The position numbers and the translations under genes were made by a program. A DNA stretch of 64,000 nucleotides from Deltaproteobacteria bacterium (GTDB lineage: Bacteria > Desulfobacterota > Desulfuromonadia > Desulfuromonadales > Geopsychrobacteraceae). Positions within the stretch are counted from its first letter, which is position 1, and every line of letters begins with the position of its first letter. Positions 33,869 to 41,379 of this stretch are shown here, one piece after another. The stretch covers positions 47,599 through 111,598 of the forward strand of contig JAJRQI010000007.1 in the NCBI GenBank assembly GCA_024280335.1. The letters are read 5' to 3'. The notes under the pieces were generated by a model. It was given only the letters and a program-made list of their open reading frames with translations, was not told the DNA's origin and did no database searches.

Positions 33869-34222
33869 ATGAATGAAGATGAAAATTATCGCTGTACCGT
33901 TTCGGTTACTCTGGAGATCATCGGCGGCAAGTGGAAGTCGCTGATCCTCTGGCATCTGAGCTTCAAAACCTTGCGTTTCAGCCAGCTGCAGCGTCGACTG
34001 GTAAAAGTGACGCAGAAAATGCTTACCCAGCAGTTGCGAGAGCTGGAAGCCGATGGGTTGATCCATCGCAAGGTCTACGCCGAGGTGCCGCCGCGGGTGG
34101 AATACTCGCTGACTGAACTGGGAAAAAGTGTGGTGCCGATCCTCCAGCAGATGTCGCAATGGGGGAAAGATTATCTCGAAATAACCACGGAGCAGCCGGT
34201 CAGCGACTGCTTGGTCGACTGA
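33869..34222 (+). CDS. HxlR-family winged-helix transcriptional regulator
   Basis: 117 aa single-domain regulator. The family core GGKWKSLILWHLSFKTLRFSQLQRRL (about 19-44) and recognition region KMLTQQLRELEADGLIHRK (about 50-68) are complete. Cys9 lies in the short N-terminal helix (NYRCTVS), the position at which YodB, HypR and QorR carry their redox or electrophile-sensing cysteine. It is divergent from acuI, so it probably represses that reductase until Cys9 is modified. The other cysteine is near the C-terminus (SDCLVD). Confidence 0.9.
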   Translation: MNEDENYRCTVSVTLEIIGGKWKSLILWHLSFKTLRFSQLQRRLVKVTQKMLTQQLRELEADGLIHRKVYAEVPPRVEYSLTELGKSVVPILQQMSQWGKDYLEITTEQPVSDCLVD

Positions 34223-34237
34223 CCTTCAGATTTGCTG

Positions 34238-34732
34238 TTATTCCGCTGCGGGCGACTTTTCGGTGTTGTCCGAATCTTCTGATTGCGCCGTCACAGTCGC
34301 TTCCTTCGACAAGTCATTTTCTTCTGTCCCGTGTGCAAACTGCGGGGGCCGCATAAACACTTTGATGATCTGTGGATCCTCCAGATCGATCAATGAACGG
34401 CATTCCCCTTTGTAGCTCCCATCATCGGCCGATCGAAGCAGGCAGGCGACCTCTTTCCCCGGATTCATCTGGAAGCTCAACTGATCGTCAGCCAGCCGAA
34501 TTTCACAGAAATCAATGGCAACCCCGGCAACATTCATGGTGATTGTCAGGGAACTGTCTCTCTCGTCCGGCGCTGCCTCCAGCCTCTCGACATGGTACTT
34601 GACCGGCAGCGCCTCATCATCGGCAAAGCGGTAAGTCCCGCTCCACTCCCCCGGCAACAGCTCCGCCGCAGACAACGGCAACGGCAACGCCAAGAACACC
34701 AGACAGCAACATAACTGCAGCAGAATTTTCAT
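34238..34732 (-). CDS. Exported protein of unknown function
   Basis: 164 aa. Residues 1-22 form a Sec signal (CCLVFLALPLPLSAAE). The mature domain (about 23-135) is beta-rich, with WSGTYRFADDEALPVKYHVERL and two or three cysteines (DFCEI, VACLL, GECRS) that could form disulfides. It ends in an acidic, Ser/Thr-rich tail. No family is recognised; the opening GEWSGTYRF recalls small beta-barrel lipocalin-like proteins but that is only an impression. It is the last gene of a three-gene minus-strand operon, 19 bases after the membrane protein, with AAGGA upstream. Confidence 0.65.
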   Translation of the reverse strand: MKILLQLCCCLVFLALPLPLSAAELLPGEWSGTYRFADDEALPVKYHVERLEAAPDERDSSLTITMNVAGVAIDFCEIRLADDQLSFQMNPGKEVACLLRSADDGSYKGECRSLIDLEDPQIIKVFMRPPQFAHGTEENDLSKEATVTAQSEDSDNTEKSPAAE

Positions 34733-34751
34733 CGAGCGGATCCTTTGAGCA

Positions 34752-35831
34752 CTATGGTTCCCCCAGCTTGCCGCCTCTGGTCAGAGCCTTGATCGCATCC
34801 ATCAGATAGGGTTTATCCCGCTGACTGGAAAATTCACCCGGAAACAGGACCCCTTCGACCTTGATGGTGTTCTCATCAAAGCCAGCCAGCACCAAGGCAA
34901 AGCGCTGATTGTCGGAGAGGCGGGTATTATCGATCAACGGAAAGTTGAAATAATCGAGGGTGAACTTCAACTCCGCCGCCCGGCTGTCGAGATTGCCGTC
35001 GGCGCGGAAAGTTTCCACCGTCAGCGCCACGTCGATGGTTTTCTGCCGGTAATCGGCGTTGCTGAATTGAAAGGTCAGAATCCGGGTGATTCCGTCCTGG
35101 GTCAAGCGTGACAGCTCCAGACGCAATTCCTGCGCCAACCCTAGATCTCCGGCGGAGATCTGCTCGACCTCATCATCCGGCCAGGTATAGAACCCTTGCT
35201 CGGCGGCTTCGCTCAGCTGCACCCGCTTAAAGGGGATTTCAATATACAGCGGCTTGCCGCGCGGTTTGAGCGATGCCAGCTGGGCGCTGGCGACCCGCTT
35301 GGAGAGGCTGTGCAAACGCTTGATCAGCGCACCCTTTTTGACCCGCCAGCCCATCTGTTCATCTGCGGACGGTCTGGCTTTGCCGATATCACGACTGACC
35401 TCCAGAAACAGCGGACCCAGGCTGAGGGAATCGCCGAAGTTGAGTGCCAACATCTCCAGTTTCAGCAGCTTCTGCGAGATCAGCTCGCTGCCGAACGGAG
35501 CGCTGCCGTTGTCGGCGACACCGAACTCCTTTTTGAAGAAATCCTTGAGGATGACCGTAAACATATCCTTGCGCAGCATGCTCTCCGACTGCTCCCGCTT
35601 GCTCAGCAGTTCGGTGTAAAGGCGCGCGTTCTGGTCCATGGCGGCAATCCTGGTTACGGTGCTCTGCCCCCAGTAGCCGAGCAGGGCAATGGCCAGCGCG
35701 GTCAGCAGCCCGGCAATCGGCTTGGAGAGGATTTCAAACTTCTCCCAGCCGCTTTTGCCCTGAGGGTGTTCCTGCTGGGCAGGTTCAAGCGTCTGATCAG
35801 CAGCTTTCTGTTGCCGGCCGAGATCATCCAT
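34752..35831 (-). CDS. Membrane-anchored protein of unknown function
   Basis: 359 aa. A hydrophilic start (about 1-37) is followed by one membrane helix (PIAGLLTALAIALLGYWG, about 38-55), then a helical stretch to about 185 (with ILKDFFKKEFGV and LEMLALNFGDSL) and a beta-rich C-terminal domain (about 190-355) with LTFQFSNADYRQKTIDVALTV. It probably has a cytoplasmic N-terminus and a periplasmic body. No known family is recognised. It is the middle gene of the operon; the preceding carboxypeptidase-regulatory-like gene ends 5 bases upstream. Confidence 0.65.
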   Translation of the reverse strand: MDDLGRQQKAADQTLEPAQQEHPQGKSGWEKFEILSKPIAGLLTALAIALLGYWGQSTVTRIAAMDQNARLYTELLSKREQSESMLRKDMFTVILKDFFKKEFGVADNGSAPFGSELISQKLLKLEMLALNFGDSLSLGPLFLEVSRDIGKARPSADEQMGWRVKKGALIKRLHSLSKRVASAQLASLKPRGKPLYIEIPFKRVQLSEAAEQGFYTWPDDEVEQISAGDLGLAQELRLELSRLTQDGITRILTFQFSNADYRQKTIDVALTVETFRADGNLDSRAAELKFTLDYFNFPLIDNTRLSDNQRFALVLAGFDENTIKVEGVLFPGEFSSQRDKPYLMDAIKALTRGGKLGEP

Positions 35832-35836
35832 AATCG

Positions 35837-36169
35837 TTACCTGCGGATCAGCAACAGGCGGTCGCCGGAGACTCGGAGCATAAAGTTGGCGGCGTTGCGA
35901 TTGTCAGCGGTGTAGATATTCACCGGATTGGAAAGCCGTTGGTTGTAGTTGACGGTCAGTGCGCAGCTGGTCCGTGACGCCAGGCCGGTAATCCGATAGC
36001 GCCCGTACTGATCGACCTGCGCGTCACCGCCGCAACCGGCAGATACCGTTGCCCCGATCGGCGGGTTGTTGTTCGGGGCGATCCACAGTTGGCCATAGAT
36101 TTCCGCCGCACAGACACCACCGGCAGACAACAACAGACAACCGAGCAGCAACAAGACCCTTGACACCAT
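35837..36169 (-). CDS. Small exported carboxypeptidase-regulatory-like (CarboxypepD_reg) protein
   Basis: 110 aa from the ATG at 36169, with GGGAGG upstream. Signal peptide MVSRVLLLLGCLLLSAGGVCA (residues 1-21). The mature part, AEIYGQLWIAPNNNPPIGATVSA then QYGRYRITGL and NRNAANFMLRV, has the G-x-V and Y-x-I-x-G pattern of prealbumin-like carboxypeptidase regulatory domains, with two Cys that could pair. It heads the three-gene operon and is divergent from the TraB-like membrane gene. Confidence 0.65.
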   Translation of the reverse strand: MVSRVLLLLGCLLLSAGGVCAAEIYGQLWIAPNNNPPIGATVSAGCGGDAQVDQYGRYRITGLASRTSCALTVNYNQRLSNPVNIYTADNRNAANFMLRVSGDRLLLIRR

Positions 36170-36476
36170 CGGCAACCTCCCCCGCAATTGTGTGGAGAAA
36201 TGATTTTCTCATTAAGCTTATCCCCGGAGCGAGTCAAGTCAAGTTGAGGAAAAACTGATTTCCTTTGCTTACCGAGCAACCGGACATCTTGACTTGGACG
36301 ATTTCCGGCAGTAGGGTGCCGGGACGGACAAGTTACCCACTTCATCGGGCTATTGAGGTCACTCTGCATGGATTATGACGGCTGGAGACTGATGGCGACC
36401 CTGCTGGCCTCCGCCTCACAAAAATAGCCGCGCAAAAACCTTCGAACCCCTTCAACCCTGGTCCCGTAGACGAAAA
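36170..36476. other. 307-base divergent intergenic region
   Basis: Between the unknown operon and the TraB-like membrane gene. I see no convincing gene, repeat or consensus promoter. A TTGACT hexamer at about 36289 lacks a good -10 partner. A short direct repeat (GTCAAGTCAAGTTGAG, near 36232) is present. Confidence 0.4.
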
Positions 36477-37775
36477 ATGAAACAGTTAGCCAACCTGTTC
36501 CTCATCCTGTTCCTGGTTGCTGCCAGTTTGGGCATCGGCACCGAGTTGCTGAACCCTTATTGGCCGGACAACCCGATCGCCGAACTGCGCGACATGGCCG
36601 ATCTACTAGCGGTTCTGCTGGCGCTGCTGATCTATTTCGGGCTCGGATTTAATCGCCATCTGCCTAAGCTGATCTTTGTTTCGCTACTGACCTACCGGTT
36701 CTGGGGATTGCTCGACAGCTGGCCGCTGGAGCCGCTGATCGGCGACAAGTACCAGCTGGTTGCCGCCTGCGGTCAACTGCTGTTGGGATTTCTGGCGCTG
36801 AAACTGATCCAGCATAGCAACGGCAAGAGTTTGCTGCTGGTTCGCAGCCAGTTTGCCGGGCCGGGATTCAGCGGAGGCAATTTCTTCCGTTTCTGCCTGC
36901 TGAGTATCCCACTGTTACCGGTGGTTCTGCTGCTGCTCAGTTATTCCGCAGCCGGCAGTCTGATCGAAGAATATACCGCCGGTTTCGTCCGCCTGAAGCC
37001 GAACGGGCTGTATATGATAGAAAAGATTTATGTGCAGGGAGATAAACAGATTCGCCTGGTCAGCATGATCCATATGGGCCGGCAGGACTATTATCAAGAG
37101 CTGTCCGACTCGTTTAATGCCGGGCATACCCTGTTGCTGGCCGAAGGGATCAGCGATACGAAAGGATTGCTGAGCGACACGTTCAGCTACGGCAAGCTGG
37201 CTGACCTTCTGGGGCTGACATCCCAAGAGCAACTCAGCTTCCCCGGCCGCTTGATCGAGGCGGAACAACTTGGCCAGCCGAACCCAGACGGGACTGGAAC
37301 GCCGGACATCCTGCGCGCCGATATCGATCTGCAAGAATTTGATCCGCGCACCATCGAAGTCCTCAACGCCATCGGCCGCTATCTGCTCAACAGCCGTTCG
37401 CTGCGCAGCGGTTATCAGGAGTTCAGCGATTGGGCCGCGCAGAACGTCACCCCGGAGATCAATCGGATTGTCATGGATGACCTGCTGCAGAAGCGCAACC
37501 GGGCAGTCCTGAGTTATCTACCAAAGGGCTTGCAAAACTACCGGACGCTGGTGATCCCCTGGGGAGCACTGCACATGCCGGGGATCGAAACGGCGGTCAA
37601 GCAACGGGGCTTCGTGTTACAGGACTCGCGCGAACGGCTGAGTATCGATTTCCTCACCCTGCCCTATGAACAGTTGTGGGAGAATCTTACCGGCGCTGCC
37701 GGGAAGAAACCTACAAAGCCTCCGCCGCACTCACCCCGGCCAGATAGCCGGTCGACCAGCAAACCTGCAGGTTAA
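36477..37775 (+). CDS. Polytopic membrane protein with TraB/TIKI-like domain
   Basis: 432 aa. Roughly five hydrophobic segments fill residues 1-165. The soluble C-terminal half contains LVSMIHMGRQDYYQELSD (about 193-210), HTLLLAEGISD (about 217-227) and VIPWGALHMPGIETAVKQRGF (about 357-377). These are the GxxH, E and GALH-P-G pattern of the TraB/PrgY/TIKI (GumN) superfamily of putative metalloproteases. The last residues are a Pro/Ser-rich tail that overlaps the convergent YhiN gene by 65 bases. Neighbourhood and function are unknown. Assignment to the superfamily is by motif only. Confidence 0.65.
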   Translation: MKQLANLFLILFLVAASLGIGTELLNPYWPDNPIAELRDMADLLAVLLALLIYFGLGFNRHLPKLIFVSLLTYRFWGLLDSWPLEPLIGDKYQLVAACGQLLLGFLALKLIQHSNGKSLLLVRSQFAGPGFSGGNFFRFCLLSIPLLPVVLLLLSYSAAGSLIEEYTAGFVRLKPNGLYMIEKIYVQGDKQIRLVSMIHMGRQDYYQELSDSFNAGHTLLLAEGISDTKGLLSDTFSYGKLADLLGLTSQEQLSFPGRLIEAEQLGQPNPDGTGTPDILRADIDLQEFDPRTIEVLNAIGRYLLNSRSLRSGYQEFSDWAAQNVTPEINRIVMDDLLQKRNRAVLSYLPKGLQNYRTLVIPWGALHMPGIETAVKQRGFVLQDSRERLSIDFLTLPYEQLWENLTGAAGKKPTKPPPHSPRPDSRSTSKPAG

Positions 37776-38955
37776 AGCCGCCGGTCGGCCCGTCCAGATC
37801 GATCATCTCGCCGGCAAAGTAGAGATTTCTCAGCTGCTTCGAGCGCATGCTGCGCATATCGATATCGGTCAGCGCCACCCCGCCGGAGGTGATGATCGCC
37901 CGTTTGAAACCGCCGACCGCGCTCACCTGCAGTTGCAACCCTTTAAACATCTGCAACAATCGGGTGCGTTCCGCTTTACTGACCGAATGGCATTTTTTGT
38001 TCGGCTCGATTTCGGAGAGTCGGACAAAGAGCGGGATCATATCTTTCGGCAGCAGACCGGCCAACGACTTGCGGAAATCCTTGTTGTTGTGCGCCGCCAG
38101 TTCGCGCTGCAAGCGCTTGTCAAAAAGCTCCGCCTCCACAGCAGGCTTGAGATCCAGCCGCAGGCTTACCGGTCCATTTTTCAGGGCAGCGCGGATCGCC
38201 GCACTCATATCGAGGATGATCGGCCCGCCGATGCCGGTCGGCAGAAAGAAGGCTTCACCGAAACGTTCGGTGAGCGTTCTGCCGTTTTGACGAACTTCAA
38301 TCCGCACATTCTTCAGGTTGAAATCAATCAGTTCGACGGTCCAGTCTTCCGCCAGTTGCAGCGACACCAGCGCCGGTTCCGGGGCCAAAACCTTGTGCCC
38401 GGTCTGTTTTGCCCACTTGTAGCCATCGCCGCTGCAGCCGGTTTCCGGATAGGACAAACCACCGGTGGCAACGACAAAGTTGTCGGCGAAAAACTCACCT
38501 TTGTCGGTCTGCACGGCAACGACTCGACTCTCTGCGATCTGCAATCCTGAAACTTGGCAATCGGTCAGCAGCTCCACGCCGGTTTCGCGAATAAAACCAT
38601 CCAGCACCTTCTGTACGTCGGCGGCGCTGCCCCGTTCGGGAAAAATCCGCCCGCCCCGTTCGATGCGTAATTGCAGACCGCGCTGTTCAAAGAACTCAAC
38701 CACATCGCTCACGCCGAAAGCGTAGAGCGCAGTCAGAAAGGCCTTGCCGTTGCGACCGAAAACCTCAATAAATTTACGTGGATCTGCTTCGCTGTTGCTC
38801 AGGTTGCAGCGCCCTTTGCCGGTAATCAGTAGCTTCGTGCCGCAACGGCGGTTCTTTTCCAGCAGCAGCACCCTAGCACCGCTTTTCGCCGCAAAACCAG
38901 CGGCGAAAATCCCGGCAGGACCACCGCCGATGACGATCAGATCGTAATTATTCAT
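37711..38955 (-). CDS. YhiN/HI0933-family FAD-dependent oxidoreductase
   Basis: 414 aa. FAD-binding GGGPAGIFAAGFAAKSGARVLLLEKN (about 9-34) is followed by GTKLLITGKGRCNLSN (about 39-54), the HI0933 signature, VVATGGLSYPETGCSGDGY (about 155-173) and the C-terminal YFAGEMIDLDGPTGGFNLQVCWSTG (about 379-403). The reaction is not known; members are often called BaiN-like 3-dehydro-bile acid delta(4,6)-reductases, but bile acid activity is not expected here. It overlaps the 3' end of the convergent membrane gene. Confidence 0.9.
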   Translation of the reverse strand: MNNYDLIVIGGGPAGIFAAGFAAKSGARVLLLEKNRRCGTKLLITGKGRCNLSNSEADPRKFIEVFGRNGKAFLTALYAFGVSDVVEFFEQRGLQLRIERGGRIFPERGSAADVQKVLDGFIRETGVELLTDCQVSGLQIAESRVVAVQTDKGEFFADNFVVATGGLSYPETGCSGDGYKWAKQTGHKVLAPEPALVSLQLAEDWTVELIDFNLKNVRIEVRQNGRTLTERFGEAFFLPTGIGGPIILDMSAAIRAALKNGPVSLRLDLKPAVEAELFDKRLQRELAAHNNKDFRKSLAGLLPKDMIPLFVRLSEIEPNKKCHSVSKAERTRLLQMFKGLQLQVSAVGGFKRAIITSGGVALTDIDMRSMRSKQLRNLYFAGEMIDLDGPTGGFNLQVCWSTGYLAGVSAAEAL

Positions 38956-39028
38956 GCAGAATTATTGTTCCCTCACGCAAGTAAAAACTATGGACTTTAA
39001 TCCAAGTCTTTCAGATGCTACTCATATT

Positions 39029-39100
39029 TCGTCATTCCCGCGAAGGCGGGAATCCAGAGGTTTTATAAGGCATGGATCCCCGCCTTCGCGAGGATGACGA
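39029..39100. repeat. Inverted-repeat element of the TCGTCATTCC type
   Basis: Arms 39029-39056 and 39073-39100 are reverse complements at 25 of 28 positions, each itself containing a CGCGAAGGCGGG/CCCGCCTTCGCG palindrome. This belongs to the widespread proteobacterial intergenic repeats that start GTCATTCCCGCG. It lies between yhiN and pncB in non-coding DNA. A degenerate relative of the right arm lies at 41161-41188. Confidence 0.75.
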
Positions 39101-39140
39101 TCTTTGCCTTTGATTTTAAGGGACTTTCAGTCCCGATTCA

Positions 39141-39169
39141 AACACTCTGCACTTTCAGTGCAGAGTGTT
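39141..39169. terminator. Terminator hairpin downstream of pncB
   Basis: AACACTCTGCAC (39141-39152) and GTGCAGAGTGTT (39158-39169) form a perfect 12-base stem with a 5-base loop, 8 bases after the pncB stop. The T run is better on the plus strand, so on the minus strand it may act mainly as an mRNA-stabilising end. Confidence 0.5.
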
Positions 39170-39177
39170 TTAGTCTC

Positions 39178-40398
39178 CTATACGGAGATTTTAACCGTCC
39201 GCGGATCGATGCCGTAAACACTGGCCAGATACTGCAAATAGCCAAGATCTTCACACATGCTCTTGCCCGGCTCGTCGGAGATTTTCGCCACCGGCTTGCC
39301 GTTGGCGGCAACCATTTTAATCACGATGTCGAGCGGGACGTTACCGACATCGTTCATCAGATCAGTGCCGATGCCGAAGGAGATCTTTGCCCTTCCCTGA
39401 AAATGCCGGTAGATTTCGATCATGCGCGGGAAATTCAGCGAATCGCTGAATACCAGAGTTTTGCTGAGCGGGTCAATCCCCATCTGTTGATACATGCCGA
39501 TCGCCTTTTCGCCCCACTGCAGCGGGCAGCCGCTATCGTGGCGTAAGCCGTCGTAGAGTTTACCGAAGTAGGGGTCGGAGAAATCACGGATAAAGGAGTC
39601 CATCGAGTAGCAATCGGTCAAGGCGATCCCCAGTCGACCGCGGTACTCCCGCACCCAACCTTCCAGCGCCGCCTTCTGCGCGTCGGCCAGCCGCGTGACC
39701 GCCTGCCAGCTCTGGAACCATTCATGGGCCATGGTGCCGATCGGCGGCAGATCCAGGGTGCGGGCGAAATGCAGGCTGCTGGTCCCGGAAAAGTGGTCCG
39801 GGAGCTGCTGTTTCAGGGTGATCAGGACCTCTTCCTGCCACTCTTTACTGGCACGCCGACGGGTGCCGAAGTCGGCAAAACTGAAACCGGACAGCACCGT
39901 TTGCGCTTTGAGCAGCTCCAGTTTGGCAGTCAGCTTTTCCCGGGCAAGCGACAGATCGATCCCGCCGCAATTCACGAAACTGTGCAGTTCACTGATAATC
40001 GCCAGCGTATAGATTTCCAGCAGGGTGACATGAATCAGCGGGCCGCGAAAACGCAGGTCCAGATCCTTGCCCTTTGGTTGTAGATGGACAAAACGCATGT
40101 CGAGACGAAAGATACGCAGGAACTCGATAAAATCCGGCTTGATAAAAGAAAACCCGGCCAGATAATCGAGTTCGTTGTCGGTAAAGGAGAGGCTGCAGAC
40201 CTGTCCCAGTTGCCGACCGATTTCCGGAATCAGCGCCGCCAGATCGAAGCCGTTGCGGTTGCGGCAGGCAAACTTCCACTCGACATCGACCGTGCGAAAC
40301 TCCGGCGCATGGTAGTAGGCCTGCAGCATGGTGATCTTGTAGAGATCGGTATCGAGCAGACTGTCGACCAGCCAGCGGTCAAGCTTGACGCCGCTCAT
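39178..40398 (-). CDS. pncB: Nicotinate phosphoribosyltransferase
   Basis: 406 aa from the ATG at 40398, which overlaps the pncA stop by four bases; the longer open frame upstream runs through pncA and is not coding. Family motifs: LLDTDLYKITMLQAYYH (about 12-28), FSFADFGTRRRASKEWQE (about 178-195), GTSSLHFARTLDLPPIGTMAHEW (about 208-230) and IGTDLMNDVGN (about 350-360). It converts nicotinate and PRPP to NaMN with ATP hydrolysis. The pncA partner supplies nicotinate. Confidence 0.95.
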   Translation of the reverse strand: MSGVKLDRWLVDSLLDTDLYKITMLQAYYHAPEFRTVDVEWKFACRNRNGFDLAALIPEIGRQLGQVCSLSFTDNELDYLAGFSFIKPDFIEFLRIFRLDMRFVHLQPKGKDLDLRFRGPLIHVTLLEIYTLAIISELHSFVNCGGIDLSLAREKLTAKLELLKAQTVLSGFSFADFGTRRRASKEWQEEVLITLKQQLPDHFSGTSSLHFARTLDLPPIGTMAHEWFQSWQAVTRLADAQKAALEGWVREYRGRLGIALTDCYSMDSFIRDFSDPYFGKLYDGLRHDSGCPLQWGEKAIGMYQQMGIDPLSKTLVFSDSLNFPRMIEIYRHFQGRAKISFGIGTDLMNDVGNVPLDIVIKMVAANGKPVAKISDEPGKSMCEDLGYLQYLASVYGIDPRTVKISV

Positions 40399-41042
40399 GC
40401 CGATTCCAGTTCGCTGCTGTCGGCGATCAGCTCGGCCCCGGCACGGCGCATGGTGATACAGGCGGTTGCACTGCTCTCGGCGGCGACGCCACGGCAAGCT
40501 GCCAGATTGACCAGCACCCGAAACCCGGCCCGCCGCAGTTGCAGGACGGTGGTTTTGACACAGAAGTCGGTCGCCAGACCGCCGACGATGACCGTCTTGA
40601 TCTGCCGTTCGCGCAGCCATTCGATCACCCCGGTAGTTTCGCGCTCGGCCAGATCCTGATAGCAGGCGCCATAGGGGTGCTTAAGCGGATCGACACCCTT
40701 TTCTATCAGCAGATCATAGGCCGCTTCCTCCGGCAAGCCGGGGAGCAGACGATTCCCCTCGGTACCGACCACACAGTGCCGCGGCCACTTGATGTCGAGG
40801 CCGGGATAATCCCCTGAAACCGGAGCCATGATCTCCTCTGCGGTTCGGGCCATCCAGGGGGCCTCGGGTGGATGACAATCCTTGCTGACAATACGGTAAC
40901 GGCCGAACTGCGCCTGTGCGTTCAGCTCGTCAACAATCTGCTCCCCTTCAGCGACCGGCAACTCATCAGGGCACAGGGGGGTAAAACCACGCTGGGGGTC
41001 GACCTCAAAACTGACCGTAGCTAACGGTTCAAGTGTGAGCAT
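40395..41042 (-). CDS. pncA: Nicotinamidase
   Basis: 215 aa from the ATG at 41042, with AGGAGG eight bases upstream. Isochorismatase-fold features: the Asp in SFEVDPQRGF (about 11-20), metal residues in SKDCHPPEAPW (about 53-63), KWPRHCVVGTEG (about 85-96), Lys in IEKGVDPLKHPYGA (about 113-126) and the catalytic Cys in GGLATDFCVKTTV (about 153-165). It deamidates nicotinamide to nicotinate. Directly coupled to pncB, giving a two-step NAD salvage (Preiss-Handler) unit. Confidence 0.92.
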   Translation of the reverse strand: MLTLEPLATVSFEVDPQRGFTPLCPDELPVAEGEQIVDELNAQAQFGRYRIVSKDCHPPEAPWMARTAEEIMAPVSGDYPGLDIKWPRHCVVGTEGNRLLPGLPEEAAYDLLIEKGVDPLKHPYGACYQDLAERETTGVIEWLRERQIKTVIVGGLATDFCVKTTVLQLRRAGFRVLVNLAACRGVAAESSATACITMRRAGAELIADSSELESA

Positions 41043-41379
41043 TTTTGCCTCCTGTCGCACCGTAAACGGCTCTTCGTGACAGAGCTATTTAGTGCATTGT
41101 ACAACAGAGCCTCTTGCAAAAGTCCGAGAATCCAGAAATCCTTCGGAACAGCCTATAAACTGGATCCCCGTTTTCACAGGGATGACGACTGATACAAGGG
41201 CCTCAACAGATTCGCAAGTTACTTTGAACCTGCCCGCCGGGTAAAATTTCGCTATGGCTGCCGCCCAGAATCATTTGCCGCATAGCCGGCACTTGCCGGA
41301 CGAAAGAAGCTGGCTATACTATTAGATTATTCTATACTTTGGCTGACAGAAGCTCTTCTTTCCCTTTTCAGAGGAAATC
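41043..41379. promoter_or_regulatory. 337-base intergenic region with repeat remnant and promoter of the diguanylate cyclase
   Basis: Contains a degenerate repeat arm at 41161-41188 (23 of 28 bases equal to 39073-39100). It also has a sigma-70-like promoter TTGCCG (41293-41298), 16-base spacer, TATACT (41315-41320), about 60 bases before the start codon at 41380. No gene was seen. Confidence 0.45.
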
